Of a stretch of DNA of 64,000 nucleotides, positions 23,801 through 35,600 are shown one piece after another. Source of the stretch: Plasmodium coatneyi. Lineage: Eukaryota; Apicomplexa; Aconoidasida; Haemosporida; Plasmodiidae. A program made the translations under genes and the position numbers. The DNA lies in the NCBI RefSeq assembly GCF_001680005.1, contig NC_033556.1, positions 124,001 through 188,000 of the forward strand, read 5' to 3'. The notes beneath the pieces were generated by a model. That model was given only the letters and a program-made list of their open reading frames with translations, was not told the origin of the DNA and did no database searches. Numbering within the stretch: position 1 is the stretch's first letter; every line of letters starts with the position of its first letter.

Positions 23801-26800
23801 ATTTACTTACCTCTTCATAATACTTATAGCAGAACAAATAAATCAGCGTCAAAATGGTACCGTGGTCATTCACTATAATGTCACTATTCAGTTTGTAATT
23901 ATCATTCTGATAAAGGAACAAGCTAGCATCCTGTTTGGTAAAAGTGCTGGTTTCTTGTCCCAAATGATCAGTTCTCACAAATTTCTTCCTCCCCATGGAA
24001 CTACTCCCCCCATGCAAAGTCTCACCCTCGTCCTCCGATTCCGAGCACGCCAAAATGTTATTCGTTGCACTTACGCATTTTTTAATTTCGAAATCTTTTT
24101 TTATAAACCTGTTCATAAATAAAATGGTCATATTGGAATATTCGTTCGAATCGAAGTAGTCAGCCGAAATGGACTCCACACCGAGGCTTCTTAACCCAAT
24201 CAAATTGCAATATGAAATGAGACTCACATTTTTATCATCCTGTTCTTCAAAATACTGTACAATAATTTCGTGCATCCTATGAGATAGGAATTGCATCGTT
24301 TCTTTGAGGTTCTCACTTTGGTTTGTCTGATCTCCACCTCCCTTGACGTGTAAATAGTTACTTGTGCCCCCCCTTAAGGAGCTCTCCTCACACACAAAGC
24401 AGTCAAAATTCTTCTTGTAATAAAATGTTAAGACGTGGTAGAGGGAACAGAGACCATAGATGACGTACTTCGAATCGTACACCAGGCCGCTGCCCAGATT
24501 GGCCACAACCACCTTGAAGGTGTTAACCATTTCGTGCACATCTATCACTTTTTTTATGTAAAGGTACATCATAACGTTCGCCAGCGGGACAATCGCGTTG
24601 TCGACTTTTCTCCGTAACGACTTCACCAGGGCGTCGTAAAATTGTTTGATCGTCTCATCGAACGTGTGGCTGTTGTAGTGCTTGTATAGGTAGAAGCAGA
24701 GGTTCCCGAGAGAGAGGAAAAAGTGCAGGTTCTCACCATCGTCCGGTTTCTCATTCTCCTTTACAATGTCACTATTTTTGTCTCCCCCAGCGTCGTATGC
24801 CAAGTTGATCCCGTCCCCAGCACACAGTTCACTCCTATGTAGAGCCAAAATCGTCGAGATTTCTGCGCCGCTCAAATTGGTGTAGTAGCAGCACGAACTC
24901 AGGCACAACAGGAGAATATTCCTCACTTTGCGGATAGCCACTTCATGCAGCATGTTCGTAAGAAACACATAAAAGTTTGGAATCTGAGAAACGTTCGTGT
25001 GAATATAATTTAAGCAAAGAAAAATCAAAACAACTTCGTTCTTGTTTCCCTGCAATTTGCTATCTTCCTCCTTAATATACGAGTCAATTCGCTCATAAAA
25101 GAAATTTAAAATCTCGTTAATGTCGTTGTTGTGCTTGCATAGGACACTCAATACGGGGTAAAACACATACACGTTCAGGTTGTCCTCCCCTATGATTCGC
25201 TTTATTTCTTCGTACATCCTGTTGCAGATAAGTTCATATGTGACTCCTTTCTTCGCTGCTCCCGGAGGGGGTGCACTCCCCTTCGATTTATCAACAGACT
25301 TGTCCTGTTTTGGCACTTCCCCCTCAGCTGCCTTCCCCTGTACGTTCAGAATGAACTCCTCCCCAGCGTCAAACTTCCTTTGCATCTTCTCGAAGAAGCA
25401 ATTCACCACGTAAAAAAAGAAAGAAACATAGTGGACGTGAAAAAAGGGCAAGTTCTTCAAAATGGAAATGACCTCCTCAAGGTGCTGGAACTTATCGGTA
25501 AGAAGTAACTTCACATAATAATTAAAATTAGAAATTTTATCATTCTTAATGTTTGAGTAGAAAAGTTTGTAGAGGACCCTCACCAGGTGGTTGCTGTTGC
25601 TGTTATTCTCATTCCTCAGGTTGTACAAGGACATGTTGTTCATTTCGTCCTTCAAAATAGCCTTTTGTATGTTCTCATAAATGTTTTCTTTCAACCCGCT
25701 TTTCATAAATGATTCATGTATGAAATTCTTGTCGAAGAAGAGACTCAGCAGATTCTTTTTCTCTTGCACATTTAGTTCGCACATCCCAGGGTTGCCTCTA
25801 TACATTGCGTTGCTACTGTTTCCAATTGGATGGTTTATATAGTGAGGATCATCATCTGGTCCGCCTTCCCCTGGTTCGAAGAAACCCCCACTGTTACTAA
25901 TGCTACCCCCCTGTGCGTTTACATCAAAATATTGGTAATACACTGGGTAAACCACCGACATGACGTCAACAATTTCACCCAGGATGCTCTCATCGTTCTT
26001 CCCGCTCAGCAATTTGTACAAGTCTTTAAAAATATATTTCAGCTTTGTATGGTATAGAATATCATACTGCTCAGCGCACAGCTTTTCCTTCTCATAAATC
26101 ATGTGCTTGATGTAGTGCCTTGTGAAGCAAATGACGGAACAGATGATGTCTTCCCCGCTGTTACCTCCACTACACACCGCATTCTTTAAAAAATTCTTCT
26201 TCAGCAAATTATAAATAATTTCAAATTCTATGTACTTCTTCATCGAGAGGATCACCAAAATTAGTATGCTCATTTTGATGATGCCATTTTGGACCTTCCC
26301 AATATAACCCTCGTGCGAAGTCCAACTTTTGTATTTTTTAAAAAAGGAATTTATCAGCTTTATTATGCTGTTTATATAATAGCTGACGTTGTAAAATCTG
26401 CATAGCTTCAACAGGATGAGCACATTTTTTAAGTCAAAAAGTATGCCCACATTTTCCTCCGTCATGTAGTCGATTGTGTTCCCGTTTTCAGTACTATCGT
26501 TGTGATTTTGTTCACTTAGGGGGGGATTCCCCTCTTTGCTGCTCTTCCGGATGATGTGTTTCTTCTCTACACCCATGTTGTCCTTCCCACTGTGGCTTGC
26601 CACCTCGAAGGTACCCTCCACATACTTGAAATATTTGCTGATTATATTTTCGTTCACGTCCACTAATTTATCGTAGCAGTGTAAGAGGTACAACTTGTTG
26701 AACAGAATCTGGTCGAAAAGGTTCCCCTCCGTTTTATGGTAGTAGTATCCTCCCCTTTTCCCTCCCTCACATGCATCCGATTCTATCCCATCTTCAGTGG

Positions 26801-29597
26801 GGCACACTGACAAATCTTCATTCCCCCCCGCTTGGCCATTTCCACTGTTCAGCAAAATACAAATGCAGTTATAGACAACAGGAATATTCCTATCGCTGCA
26901 TCCGATTTTGGTCAGCATGTGCAGGATTAGGCTCCTCAACACAAACGCATGCCGGTGCGCATCTCCCTGGGGGGTAGATTCATCAGAGGGAGAAAACCCC
27001 CCCATTTTGAAGCTCCCCCCCTGTAGTACGCAACTCGAGAAAGACATCTTATATACAAAAAGCAAAGAAGGAATAAACCTCAACAAATCAAACGAATTTA
27101 TTAAACAATAATATGACATAAATTTAAAAACGTAAAATAAATTGCACTCAAATAGAGACAATATCAACAAATTGATGTAAACAAAATTCACTTTAGATAT
27201 ATTTTCATTTTTCAAATTCTCAAATGTGTTAATACATAATTTTGTGTTCATTTTGGAGAGCACAAGCAATTCTCTGTTTTTGTGTACCACGTCAATGCAT
27301 CGAAATTTGAGCTGATCACTTTCGCACATTTGGAAGAAGCGCATCAGATAAATCAGATCTATGTGGACAAATATTTCGTGCAGATAAAATAAAATATTAT
27401 TTACACAGAGGACTTCCAAAACGTCTTCTTTTGTTAAATTATTTGCTTCACTCGTTAGGTAGTTCACCTCCTCCATTATGTTTTCCATTATGCTGAGGTG
27501 GTTTCCCCCACTCCACATCCTTCTGTGGAACTGTGTTGAGGACTTTCCTCCGTGAATACCATCATCCAAAGCGTGGCCCATGCTCATATCTTTCCCCCTT
27601 AAGTAGCCCAAAAAAGAGCTATTATAATTTGTGAAGAACGTAACCCACTTACTTTTCAGCCTTTTCGAGGTGTCCATAATTCTTCGATTGATCCCGTTCG
27701 AATTTTCTTCCTTCTTCTGGTTAAGGTTGTACTCCAGATGAATAGGAATTGTTAAACATAGAAGCAACGGTGAGACGTTAAATTGGAATAAGTTCATCTG
27801 GTGGGGATTCCACTTGGAGCGGATTGAATTATTATCCCCCAGGACACTTCCCTCCATTTCGCTCATATTAGTATAGGCTTCTTTTTCACCTCGCCTTGAT
27901 TTTGTTACCCTCCCCCTTTCACAGCAGAATGGATCCCCATCATCTGCATCACCAACCAAGTTGCGTTCTTCACATGCCACATGGGCGTCCTCACTATCCC
28001 CCTCCTTTTTAGTGCCTTCATCTAGTATATTGGCAGGCGTATTGCTCCCCCTGAGGAACACCCCATTTGGGTAATAAACCTCAAGCAGCATATCTAAACA
28101 TTCCAGAATGTAAATCACCGCTTCATTCTTGTCAATATTTAAATTGTGAAACACCAGAATGAGAAAAAATAGGATCGTTTTTAACACGTGGTAAAATCTG
28201 TCCTTCAAGGAATGCACATTCCGTCTTAGCAATCGCAGAAACCTCTGCAACGGCTCCTGCACACACCCGTTAAGGTAACTTATGTCGTATATTTTGAGGG
28301 CAAATATGAGGAGAAATAGGACCAGGTGTTTTGTCCTTTCTTCGGCGGCAGTTTCGGTCAGTTGGTGGGTGTTCGTCTGGGCTTCGTCAGATAGTTCATC
28401 ATTGGACGTTTCATCGTTCATTACCGCACCATCCTCTTCATCACTGTCTGTTTCTTCGTCGTCCGTTTCTTCATCGTCCTCCCCCTCCAAGCCCAGCTCC
28501 CCACAAACGATGCCCATGCAAAGCTCCAGGTTGTACGCGTTATACACATTGCGCAGGTTCAGTATGCACAGCGCCACGACGTACGTATGCAGGACCCGGT
28601 TTCTCCTCACCATTTCATTATTCAGCAGTATGTGATACACAGTGCCTATTTCAAATTCATCACAGTAGGCAATAATTTCTTTAAACACATTCACAACGCG
28701 TGCACACAGTTCGTCTTCATTTCTGTGCGCATTCATTAAGATGACCTTTTCTACATTCTTCAAAAAAATATAAAACACATTTTTGACAAAACTTTTATCA
28801 ATGGTGATTAGTTTTTTTAAAATGTTCACCAAGTTGATGTTCTTATCGTCCACGTGGTTGGTTTCATCCTTGACATTCTGCTCCTTAGAATGCATCAGGT
28901 AGCTTTTTTGAATATCACCATAACTATGGAAAAAACTTTTTTTTTTTTTTTTTTTTTCTCCTTCCATATCAGACTCGCCATGCTCCTCATGTAGACCTCT
29001 CACAAACAGGGTGAAGATCGTTTCGATCAGGATGTTCACCAAATCGTCATTGCAAATTAGGTGTTTGGAATAATTCCCGCTCTGTGGAGGAAACCCATTT
29101 TTGCTGCTCTTAATTTGAAAATCTACATAAATTTTATCAACTAAATAATTTATATGCACACATCCATTGAGAACACTGTTGCAAATGAACTGAAAAATAA
29201 TTTTTTTGGCATTTACAAATTCACGACTAAAGGTACACAGGTTTTTCCTTCTCAAGGCAAAATAGTAAGCATCTTCTTCATTCACCTTTTCGATGTTTTT
29301 ATTCTTCACGCATATTTTATACTGTTTGCTAAATTCCGATTTATTTTTCCTCCCAGCATTTAAATGTAACTCCTTGCTCCTTTTCAAAAGGTTATAATTA
29401 AACAAAAAATTCTCATTGTAGGTGTAATTATTTTCCTCTAAAAATATGTCAATAAGTTGTATCACTACGTGACTGTCTTGTCTTTTTCCTTCATTCTGAT
29501 AAATTGCATTTAAATTTTCCAGAAGGATATTTTCATTTTGCGTGTACTTTACGCTTTCTACAATTTTGGCTTGTCTCTTTTGCTCCTTTTCGTTCAT
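20826..29597 (-). CDS. Giant conserved-type protein, 2923 aa, helical, unknown function
   Basis: A single uninterrupted frame from the ATG at 29597 (reading MNEKEQKRQAKIV) to the TGA at 20826-20828. I do not recognise the family. Most of it alternates amphipathic helices rich in Leu/Ile/Phe/Tyr (for example LFLLIFALKIYD, LVIFLCLNYIHTN-type blocks) with hydrophilic low-complexity inserts, the pattern of an alpha-solenoid (HEAT/ARM-like) scaffold. No signal peptide and no convincing transmembrane helix were seen; the hydrophobic stretches look like buried helices. An acidic Glu/Asp tract lies at about residues 375-400, near 28,400-28,500. A run of 21 T on the plus strand (28937-28957) encodes Lys by AAA codons without breaking the frame. 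It does not resemble the URB2 C-terminal domain as I remember it. It is transcribed in the same direction as the URB1-like gene, about 1.3 kb upstream of it. Confidence 0.85.
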   Translation of the reverse strand: MNEKEQKRQAKIVESVKYTQNENILLENLNAIYQNEGKRQDSHVVIQLIDIFLEENNYTYNENFLFNYNLLKRSKELHLNAGRKNKSEFSKQYKICVKNKNIEKVNEEDAYYFALRRKNLCTFSREFVNAKKIIFQFICNSVLNGCVHINYLVDKIYVDFQIKSSKNGFPPQSGNYSKHLICNDDLVNILIETIFTLFVRGLHEEHGESDMEGEKKKKKKSFFHSYGDIQKSYLMHSKEQNVKDETNHVDDKNINLVNILKKLITIDKSFVKNVFYIFLKNVEKVILMNAHRNEDELCARVVNVFKEIIAYCDEFEIGTVYHILLNNEMVRRNRVLHTYVVALCILNLRNVYNAYNLELCMGIVCGELGLEGEDDEETDDEETDSDEEDGAVMNDETSNDELSDEAQTNTHQLTETAAEERTKHLVLFLLIFALKIYDISYLNGCVQEPLQRFLRLLRRNVHSLKDRFYHVLKTILFFLILVFHNLNIDKNEAVIYILECLDMLLEVYYPNGVFLRGSNTPANILDEGTKKEGDSEDAHVACEERNLVGDADDGDPFCCERGRVTKSRRGEKEAYTNMSEMEGSVLGDNNSIRSKWNPHQMNLFQFNVSPLLLCLTIPIHLEYNLNQKKEENSNGINRRIMDTSKRLKSKWVTFFTNYNSSFLGYLRGKDMSMGHALDDGIHGGKSSTQFHRRMWSGGNHLSIMENIMEEVNYLTSEANNLTKEDVLEVLCVNNILFYLHEIFVHIDLIYLMRFFQMCESDQLKFRCIDVVHKNRELLVLSKMNTKLCINTFENLKNENISKVNFVYINLLILSLFECNLFYVFKFMSYYCLINSFDLLRFIPSLLFVYKMSFSSCVLQGGSFKMGGFSPSDESTPQGDAHRHAFVLRSLILHMLTKIGCSDRNIPVVYNCICILLNSGNGQAGGNEDLSVCPTEDGIESDACEGGKRGGYYYHKTEGNLFDQILFNKLYLLHCYDKLVDVNENIISKYFKYVEGTFEVASHSGKDNMGVEKKHIIRKSSKEGNPPLSEQNHNDSTENGNTIDYMTEENVGILFDLKNVLILLKLCRFYNVSYYINSIIKLINSFFKKYKSWTSHEGYIGKVQNGIIKMSILILVILSMKKYIEFEIIYNLLKKNFLKNAVCSGGNSGEDIICSVICFTRHYIKHMIYEKEKLCAEQYDILYHTKLKYIFKDLYKLLSGKNDESILGEIVDVMSVVYPVYYQYFDVNAQGGSISNSGGFFEPGEGGPDDDPHYINHPIGNSSNAMYRGNPGMCELNVQEKKNLLSLFFDKNFIHESFMKSGLKENIYENIQKAILKDEMNNMSLYNLRNENNSNSNHLVRVLYKLFYSNIKNDKISNFNYYVKLLLTDKFQHLEEVISILKNLPFFHVHYVSFFFYVVNCFFEKMQRKFDAGEEFILNVQGKAAEGEVPKQDKSVDKSKGSAPPPGAAKKGVTYELICNRMYEEIKRIIGEDNLNVYVFYPVLSVLCKHNNDINEILNFFYERIDSYIKEEDSKLQGNKNEVVLIFLCLNYIHTNVSQIPNFYVFLTNMLHEVAIRKVRNILLLCLSSCCYYTNLSGAEISTILALHRSELCAGDGINLAYDAGGDKNSDIVKENEKPDDGENLHFFLSLGNLCFYLYKHYNSHTFDETIKQFYDALVKSLRRKVDNAIVPLANVMMYLYIKKVIDVHEMVNTFKVVVANLGSGLVYDSKYVIYGLCSLYHVLTFYYKKNFDCFVCEESSLRGGTSNYLHVKGGGDQTNQSENLKETMQFLSHRMHEIIVQYFEEQDDKNVSLISYCNLIGLRSLGVESISADYFDSNEYSNMTILFMNRFIKKDFEIKKCVSATNNILACSESEDEGETLHGGSSSMGRKKFVRTDHLGQETSTFTKQDASLFLYQNDNYKLNSDIIVNDHGTILTLIYLFCYKYYEEVSKSLIRVENIEKKNMLYHVYSNLLRIENYIKGFLRVGNLLDIDGNSFKKDKEYEQVKLNILSHVEGEDVKSLLLFRRELFDHLGSFLKTMKLINYVKLDVQIKDAVLNIYSYVTKLIKIFYILLQVIIEKITQNISQNMKRYYQFYEEFIRRVHILYECRISVFEYFSLFSCFNNSYGHIFCNFSNYFDWFSTYEKYMYVKCITNFQRIKKEEIKFVYLNVLKGAKLFHEDTSLWIYAISILKVLLKRIYKSAKTSGKVEMDSAKSYYDLGSYIKFAFVTVFNETVLARFRDNYYNHYSVYLRAGGITKGGSAENVNNSPNGEKWKDRLRCEEPMVKSTRGERQTSANCPKNVPHVDVPFNVMLCIADFLAHLCKIIIKEKLDDEINVDELLKNFPVLIQGYVMLKLRASFKRLNLIKNKILFYEPKGHFTFRERLQDFYCAQEKLRNGERTISLTLDDEKLFHFFHHLFWVKECISLAYIYSHFGEKQKILDGLLQMCSVSQVNKDYLYIVVTSFVLFCMKCKNSSFLLNNFMYNFGPFTELSGLLGEFFAEGEGVPFPFFGGDGKREELPSEQSGLDSSKLYSYGDLSVNTHNGNHIPGSSSINGESNPPKDVELAKILLIIEEEFVRTKMRNSFRRKTHTQRTEDNNLLNELFLQKDMFFLKKLGIFYMMKNNDQRTKLRQSYNKLISLFCKKEKQNLFIKPGNIRRGVNDTDDIATAGYTQDFVDNSYMNVTFFNSNAEDNAFISGEREIFTKYLTVPLCMKDVFTFFELNLNKNILTSSYKELFRERATRDGKKRDDAKESESDEANVDDFRGGKNWHTDDTPPFSDLSDDDENDSHENNPNQNNGGKSDDMEKTSFMEKQRKKKKILLYDSTLLNYLNSKYYSVNNYELYLVHMGFISEHIREAFFEGTIPTSSGYNDHISRKKLTDKLARQFALLQTFFKNLSFFFITFPKGIVLNSSEYFFPDNKNHFVQKVINFLWQEYVSKYG

Positions 29598-32500
29598 ATT
29601 TGCAGGTGGTCTTCTCGTTGCAGCGAAATGGGTTTTGCGCTGTTCACGAGACGACTATTCTTACTTTAGCTGAAATGCGTTACAGGTGAAGAGATGCCCT
29701 TTTCTTGGCAGTGCCTCTTCTTTCCGTTCCCCTGGACCGTTTCAACGTCGCAGCAGGGGGGGAACAGGAATATCCACTCTGCTATACTACACGTATGCTT
29801 ACAGCGCATAGGTGCATGTAGGCTTATTCGTGTATACGCGTTTAGCATATGCCCCCTGCGCAGGATAGCTCTTCAATTTTGCTATCTTAAAATGCACATT
29901 TTAGTAACTAAAAAAAAGGAAAAATAAAAAAAAAAGAGGCATTTCCTATATATGCATGTGGTGGGTTGTTCTTGCGGCGGTATATATATTCGCTGCATTT
30001 ATTATTTTTTTTTTACTTTTGCCATTTATTCATCCCGTCGTGCGTATTGCGCCAAATGGAGAGTACCTTATTGGAATTTTTTTTCTCTCATTTATATGCT
30101 GAAAATTCTGCGCTTACTTAACCGATGGAAAGATGCCTACCACATGGCACGGTGCTCCCACTTAAGGGCATTTTCAGTGAACCTTTAATTTTTCCGCCTT
30201 TACTTTTGCACTCTTTGGGGCGCAACTCACGTGGGAGAGAGGCACATATATGGCTGTGCATAATGTAGCAACATAACACCGTTGTATGATTACCTAAATG
30301 TACAACAACAAAAAAAAGAAAAGAACAAATCATTCCATTCTATCTTGCAAATTTATGTAAGTGCAAATTGTTCAAAGTTGTGAAAGTGCCTGTTCGTACC
30401 GCTTACTACAGAGGACCTGTTAACCCCCCACAAGAGGCTGCCATTTCTTGCAGTTGTTAAAAAGGCCAGTAAAAGGATACGAATGTTTGGCCGCACTTTT
30501 GGTCCCATTTTGTCCTTTATGTTCACACTTATTTGCGTATAAAGGATTCTTTATACATTTTGGCCAAATGGGTACGTAAAGTTCATTTACCCCATCAGGT
30601 GCCAAATGGCCTCGATCAAAGTTAATATTACCTCCTTTTTACATCTAGAACAGTTTTTACTCACTGGAGAGGTCACCTTCCAGCTCATTTGACAATTTCT
30701 CCATAACTTTCTGCGAAGCTACTATTGCATATTTGTGTATGTACACAGTTATGTACATTTCCGATGGTGGGAAGGTTAGAATCTCCTTCATGAACACAGC
30801 AGTTCCAAATCAAAGGTGTGTGCGTTATGTGGGAAGTGCGGCAAATATAGAACTGCAGTCCATCTCATTTTCTCCAACCAGCGCAGTGAACAAAGGTGTT
30901 GTAGAAGGGAACTCCTTTCACGCGGTACAGAAGGTTTTGTATGGGAAATCCCTAATTTAGCGCTATTTACCCGTTTTTAAATGTCAAGGAGCCCATATAG
31001 TATGTATCTGTTGTGCAGGTCTATTTTTGCTGACATGTGTGAATGCGCGCATGCACCAGTGAAGGCTCCTATTTGTGTATACCTCATAAGTGCTACACAT
31101 AAAAGGCGCGGTACAACTATGCCATAGAATTTGACAATTTCCCCAGAAAAAAAAAAAGAAGGTTAAGAAATTTTTGTAAATAAAAATTTTAATGGCACAT
31201 GTACCAAAGTGCAACATTTGAGGGGGCATAGAAAGTGGTTGTATGCTTCGGGGGAAGATAAATTACGACCTCGGAAGGCACTTAAACTTACCCTCATTTG
31301 TATTCTCTCATTGAATAGCATTAAAAAAAAAGGAAAAAATTCAGCGTAAGTTTGGCGTATGTGCAGTTACACATGTGTACAAATGCTTACGCCTCCTCCC
31401 GCATTGACTTTTTAAAAAATAAAAGATTTATTCTTACAGAAATGGCGAAGCGTTCTCATTTCTGGGGTGTTTCCTAAACCGGGCAATGCTTCGTTTGGCC
31501 GCGAAAACAAAAAAAGGTAGAACAAAAAGGAAGAACAATGGGACATGGCAACAGCACGTTCCTCTACTTCCCCTTCGCAAATACACATTTTTTTGTGAAG
31601 GCATACACGGAGCTTTTTCAAAATACACACCTCCGTTCCGCACACAGAATTAACTTAAAAAAATATATACATGTATATATATACCATATCGTTGTTTGTT
31701 AATTGTCGAATAGAACAAATTTCCCACTTATTGTCCTTATTCTTTTTTTTTTTTTTCCCATTTTTTATGTGCAAAGGTGAAAAAAAAAAAAATATGTATA
31801 TTATCCTTTTTGCGTACCAACACATGTACACATAGGCAAACATAAAATACACTAAGCATTGACAAAGTTTGTATAATTTTTGTTAGGACAGTGCTAAATT
31901 AAGAGTTGACAAATATTTCGTTAATTCGGATGTTTGCTAAATGCTATGGCTGCCATGCATTTCTTTTCTTTTTTTTTTCACACTTGTATGCCACGTTTTG
32001 TCAGCTTGTTTCCCTTTACCCAATTTCCGCGATTTCTTAAAAATCAGGAAATAGGGGAACGCCCAATTCGCGATACCCTTGGAAGATTCACTTTCTTTGA
32101 TTAATTTTTTTACACACTGCATTTGTTTCGCATTTGTTTCGTATTTCTTACACGTTTGTATGCATGTTCATCTCACCTTTCATGAACTTTTTACCGGCAT
32201 CATAATTCGTTGCTGAGGAGAATGATAACCCCTTTGTCTTTTCCGTAACTTTTTTGAAGACCAAGTGGAAGTTGTCTTACGTGCGAATATTCGCGCAAAG
32301 CTGCTAAACTACGCTTAGCTCCATTTGTTTGTTCTACACATGTGGGTGTGTCTACCCCCGTGTACACGTGCTGGTGAGCGAAGCCTCCTTCACGTGAACG
32401 AGCCACCCTTCCTGCGTAAATATTTGTCCCCCCAATTTGCATGCACGTAACTGCTCTGCAATTTGCTGATTTTTTCTGCACACTTGTAACTATCCCCTCG

Positions 32501-32660
32501 TTTAGCATACATCGCTATATCGTTATGATGATATTATCTCATCTTGACATTTTAAACACCCCACGTTAGCACACATATGCACGTACACATATGTGCATAG
32601 CCCCCACGTGTGCACCCTATCCCCTTTTTAGCCAAGCAAAGGACGCAACTACCGCGCAGA
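29598..32660. promoter_or_regulatory. Divergent intergenic region between two giant genes
   Basis: About 3.1 kb between the minus-strand start at 29597 and the plus-strand start at 32661, expected to hold two promoters and 5' UTRs. Candidate ApiAP2-type elements are GTGTAC at 31375-31380 and TGCATGCA at 32438-32445; binding is inferred from known Plasmodium motifs only. The sequence CCCCTTTTTTAG ending near 32631 looks like a splice acceptor 30 bases before the ATG, so a spliced 5' UTR is possible. Open frames inside are short and low-complexity. No tRNA or rRNA was recognised. Confidence 0.5.
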
Positions 32661-35600
32661 ATGAACAATTCATATGAGGGCAGCCTGGAAAACTTCACAG
32701 TGTCTCACAATGTAGAAGAAAATGGCCATGTGACGGAAGGGCAGACTACACATTCTGGTACCTTCACCAAAAAAGACGAAAAAATGGAACAAAAAAAGAA
32801 AACTAAGCTGGACAAAGGAAAAACCAATCCGCATGTTTGCGAGGAAAAACATAACAAAATTACAAATGAACTTTTGCTAAAGCATGATGAAGTGCTTAAC
32901 TGGGATATTCAAAATAAGAACATATCACACAGAGTGAAGAAGGACTCAGTGGTGGAGAAAAGACAAGAAAATTTGAGCATGAGTTCCTCTAAGGCAATTT
33001 TTCTAAAAAAAGAGAAAAAAAACATGTTTTGTGCCCACTTGACGAAGGAAAAATGCCAAGAAAATATCGAAAAAATGAATGAGAAAATAAACCACACAAT
33101 GAAAAAGATACTAAAATTGTACAACGACTCAAACAGGAAGCAATACTTATCGAGGTTATTTCAAATGAAGGACATAAGTTGCCTCTTCAGTTGTATGTTC
33201 TTCTGTTTGTTAATCATTTTTTCCATTATGAGTGAATATGTTGGAGTGCTACTCTCCATCCTGCTACTGATCATATCGATACAGCTAAAATATAGCCGAT
33301 CAAATATGGCTCTGCTAAACTCGATTGTTGCCATTGTTTTCATTTCTATAGCCACTGCATATTCCTTTTCGAACATAAAAATGGGGGACATTCGCGGTCA
33401 TAGCATTACACAGATTGATATCTCAAATGCGAACACGAATAGGAGACTACTAATCCTGGAGACGGTCATATGTCTTGCCTATGCTTCCATCCTATTTATA
33501 TATATGCTCTCACTACGGTCTGTAAAAAGGTGCAAAGAAAAACACGTCTGGATATATCACCACATAGTTACCCTCTTCAACTTCCTAGATCTATGCATCC
33601 TCTTTACCTTTGGAGTGCTAGCCTTTTTCTTTATATTTATTTGTCTTGCAGAAACTCTATTCATCATTATGTCATTCATATTATTTTCGACCAGTGTCCT
33701 TACCTACACCCTTCGTAAAAAAAGCAGCGTAGTTACATTGATACTTCAAACAATTGCGATCATAACGAATTCGATTGTAGCTAGCACGTATTTATCGAAA
33801 AACACGACAACAAACAAACTGGCAGAGCTCCCTCCTAACGAATTATCACAATTGAGCAACAACATATTCCTCTTCTATATGATCTTTCTTATATTTTTTT
33901 TGGTTCTTCACTTGTTGTACATTTTTTATATATTTTTTTCTCACAAGAATTTCTTGTCCAAGTGTTTTTCCCAGAGGTCTGCGTACTACTCGAGCGTCTT
34001 TCCGCATGCCGAAAGCGTTGTGGGTGATCAATCTGGTGATGATAACCACGAAAATGCGATCAACCAAAGTGATGAAAACAGCACGTTTAATAAAAAATAC
34101 GATGGGTACAACGGGGGGGAGATCCATTTTGTGCGTGAGAAGTACCTACTCAGTTTAGATGACGACAACAAAATTCTTAACGTCCAGAGGAGGAGCTGCA
34201 AGCAGGTGCATCTCGATATGGGCAAATACACATACAACGAGCTTCATTTGTACAAGCACCTCCTGCTCAACACAGTGGTCGAGTTGAAGCGCTCGCGATG
34301 GAGACGCAGAGAAAGAGGTAACCCGTCCGGGGGGGCAAGGAATAGGGACAGAACGGGCATAAAGGAGAAGGCCAAACGGAGGAAAACCACACATAAGAAG
34401 ACCAAACAGGGGAATCTCACTATGGGTGCAAAAAAAACACCCAAGCGAGTGCAACGGTTGAAAAACCCACAATCCCAGGGAAACAGCCAGACGGAAGACT
34501 TTGTACTAAGCATCCATGAAGAATCGTCCGAATGTCAGAGCAACCACTACAACACAGATGAGGGTGCCAACACAAAAGCGAACAAAGGACGATGCAGGAA
34601 GAAAAACAAAAAGGGAGCACCTAAGAGTGCCAATTTTTTGCTAAAAAATCTATCCCTCGTTCAGAAGGAAAGAAGTCGGAATAAGGTCGGTCCAAAGAAA
34701 CCATTGCAGAACCATGATCTTTACCTTACGCACTGCGAAAACGACATATATTCCCCATCCTCCCTATTTTACACAAAGTACACACACGTAATAGATGTCC
34801 TGCTGGAAAATTACGATGAGCTTATATTTTACTTGGACCGAAAGAAGTTCTTCGTAAGGCTAATCGAGTTGGCTGAGAGGGAAGATCCAACTGGTAATGG
34901 TGATATTTTTTCCTGCCAAAATTGTGCAACCGAAGGGGATATATTGAAACGTGGATCGGCCGTAAACTCCAGTGCACTTCTACGGAATACTAGCATGAAC
35001 GACTCTTCGCCTGCTTCATCACATGCAACTTTGGAAAAGAACACTGAGTCGCCATCCCTTCAGAATGAATCTCCAGTGTTGAGCCCGTTAAAGGATGCCT
35101 CCATTCCCCCATCCGAAGAAAGAAGTCCCAATTATATGAATACAAATTGGACTAACCAACTTAGCAGTAATGTAAACCTAACGAACGAATACGGGGCAGC
35201 AAATGAGGGACAATCCAAGAAGGAGCAAGATTGTACAGCCGGTTTGTTAAATGGTGCTCCCAAATGGACAGACATGCTGAACGGAACAGATGACGAATTA
35301 AACGAGTGTTACTCACGGTTCATGCTAAACGCAGAAGGAAAAGCAGCAAAGGAGAGGACCAACTCCCTATTTAGCAATCTCAACAATGATTATATGAACA
35401 TCCCCGTTTTTTCCTCCACGTTCAACTCCTTCAATTCCAACTCCCTCACTTCCAACTCAAACACCACCGACGCAGACAACAAAAAGGCAGAGAACTACTT
35501 CTGGTACTACTCCCCCGGTATTATCGGAAGGGTTTACAAAGAATGGCTAAAGTGTAAAAATTTAGATTATAAAAAAATGAATAATGATTTTTATTACCTC

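Noticed and set aside
32610..32660. Upstream start for the 3320-residue membrane protein
   Set aside because: The frame is open to 32610 but begins at GTG; the first ATG is at 32661. A splice acceptor near 32631 may instead mark a spliced leader exon, which cannot be settled here.
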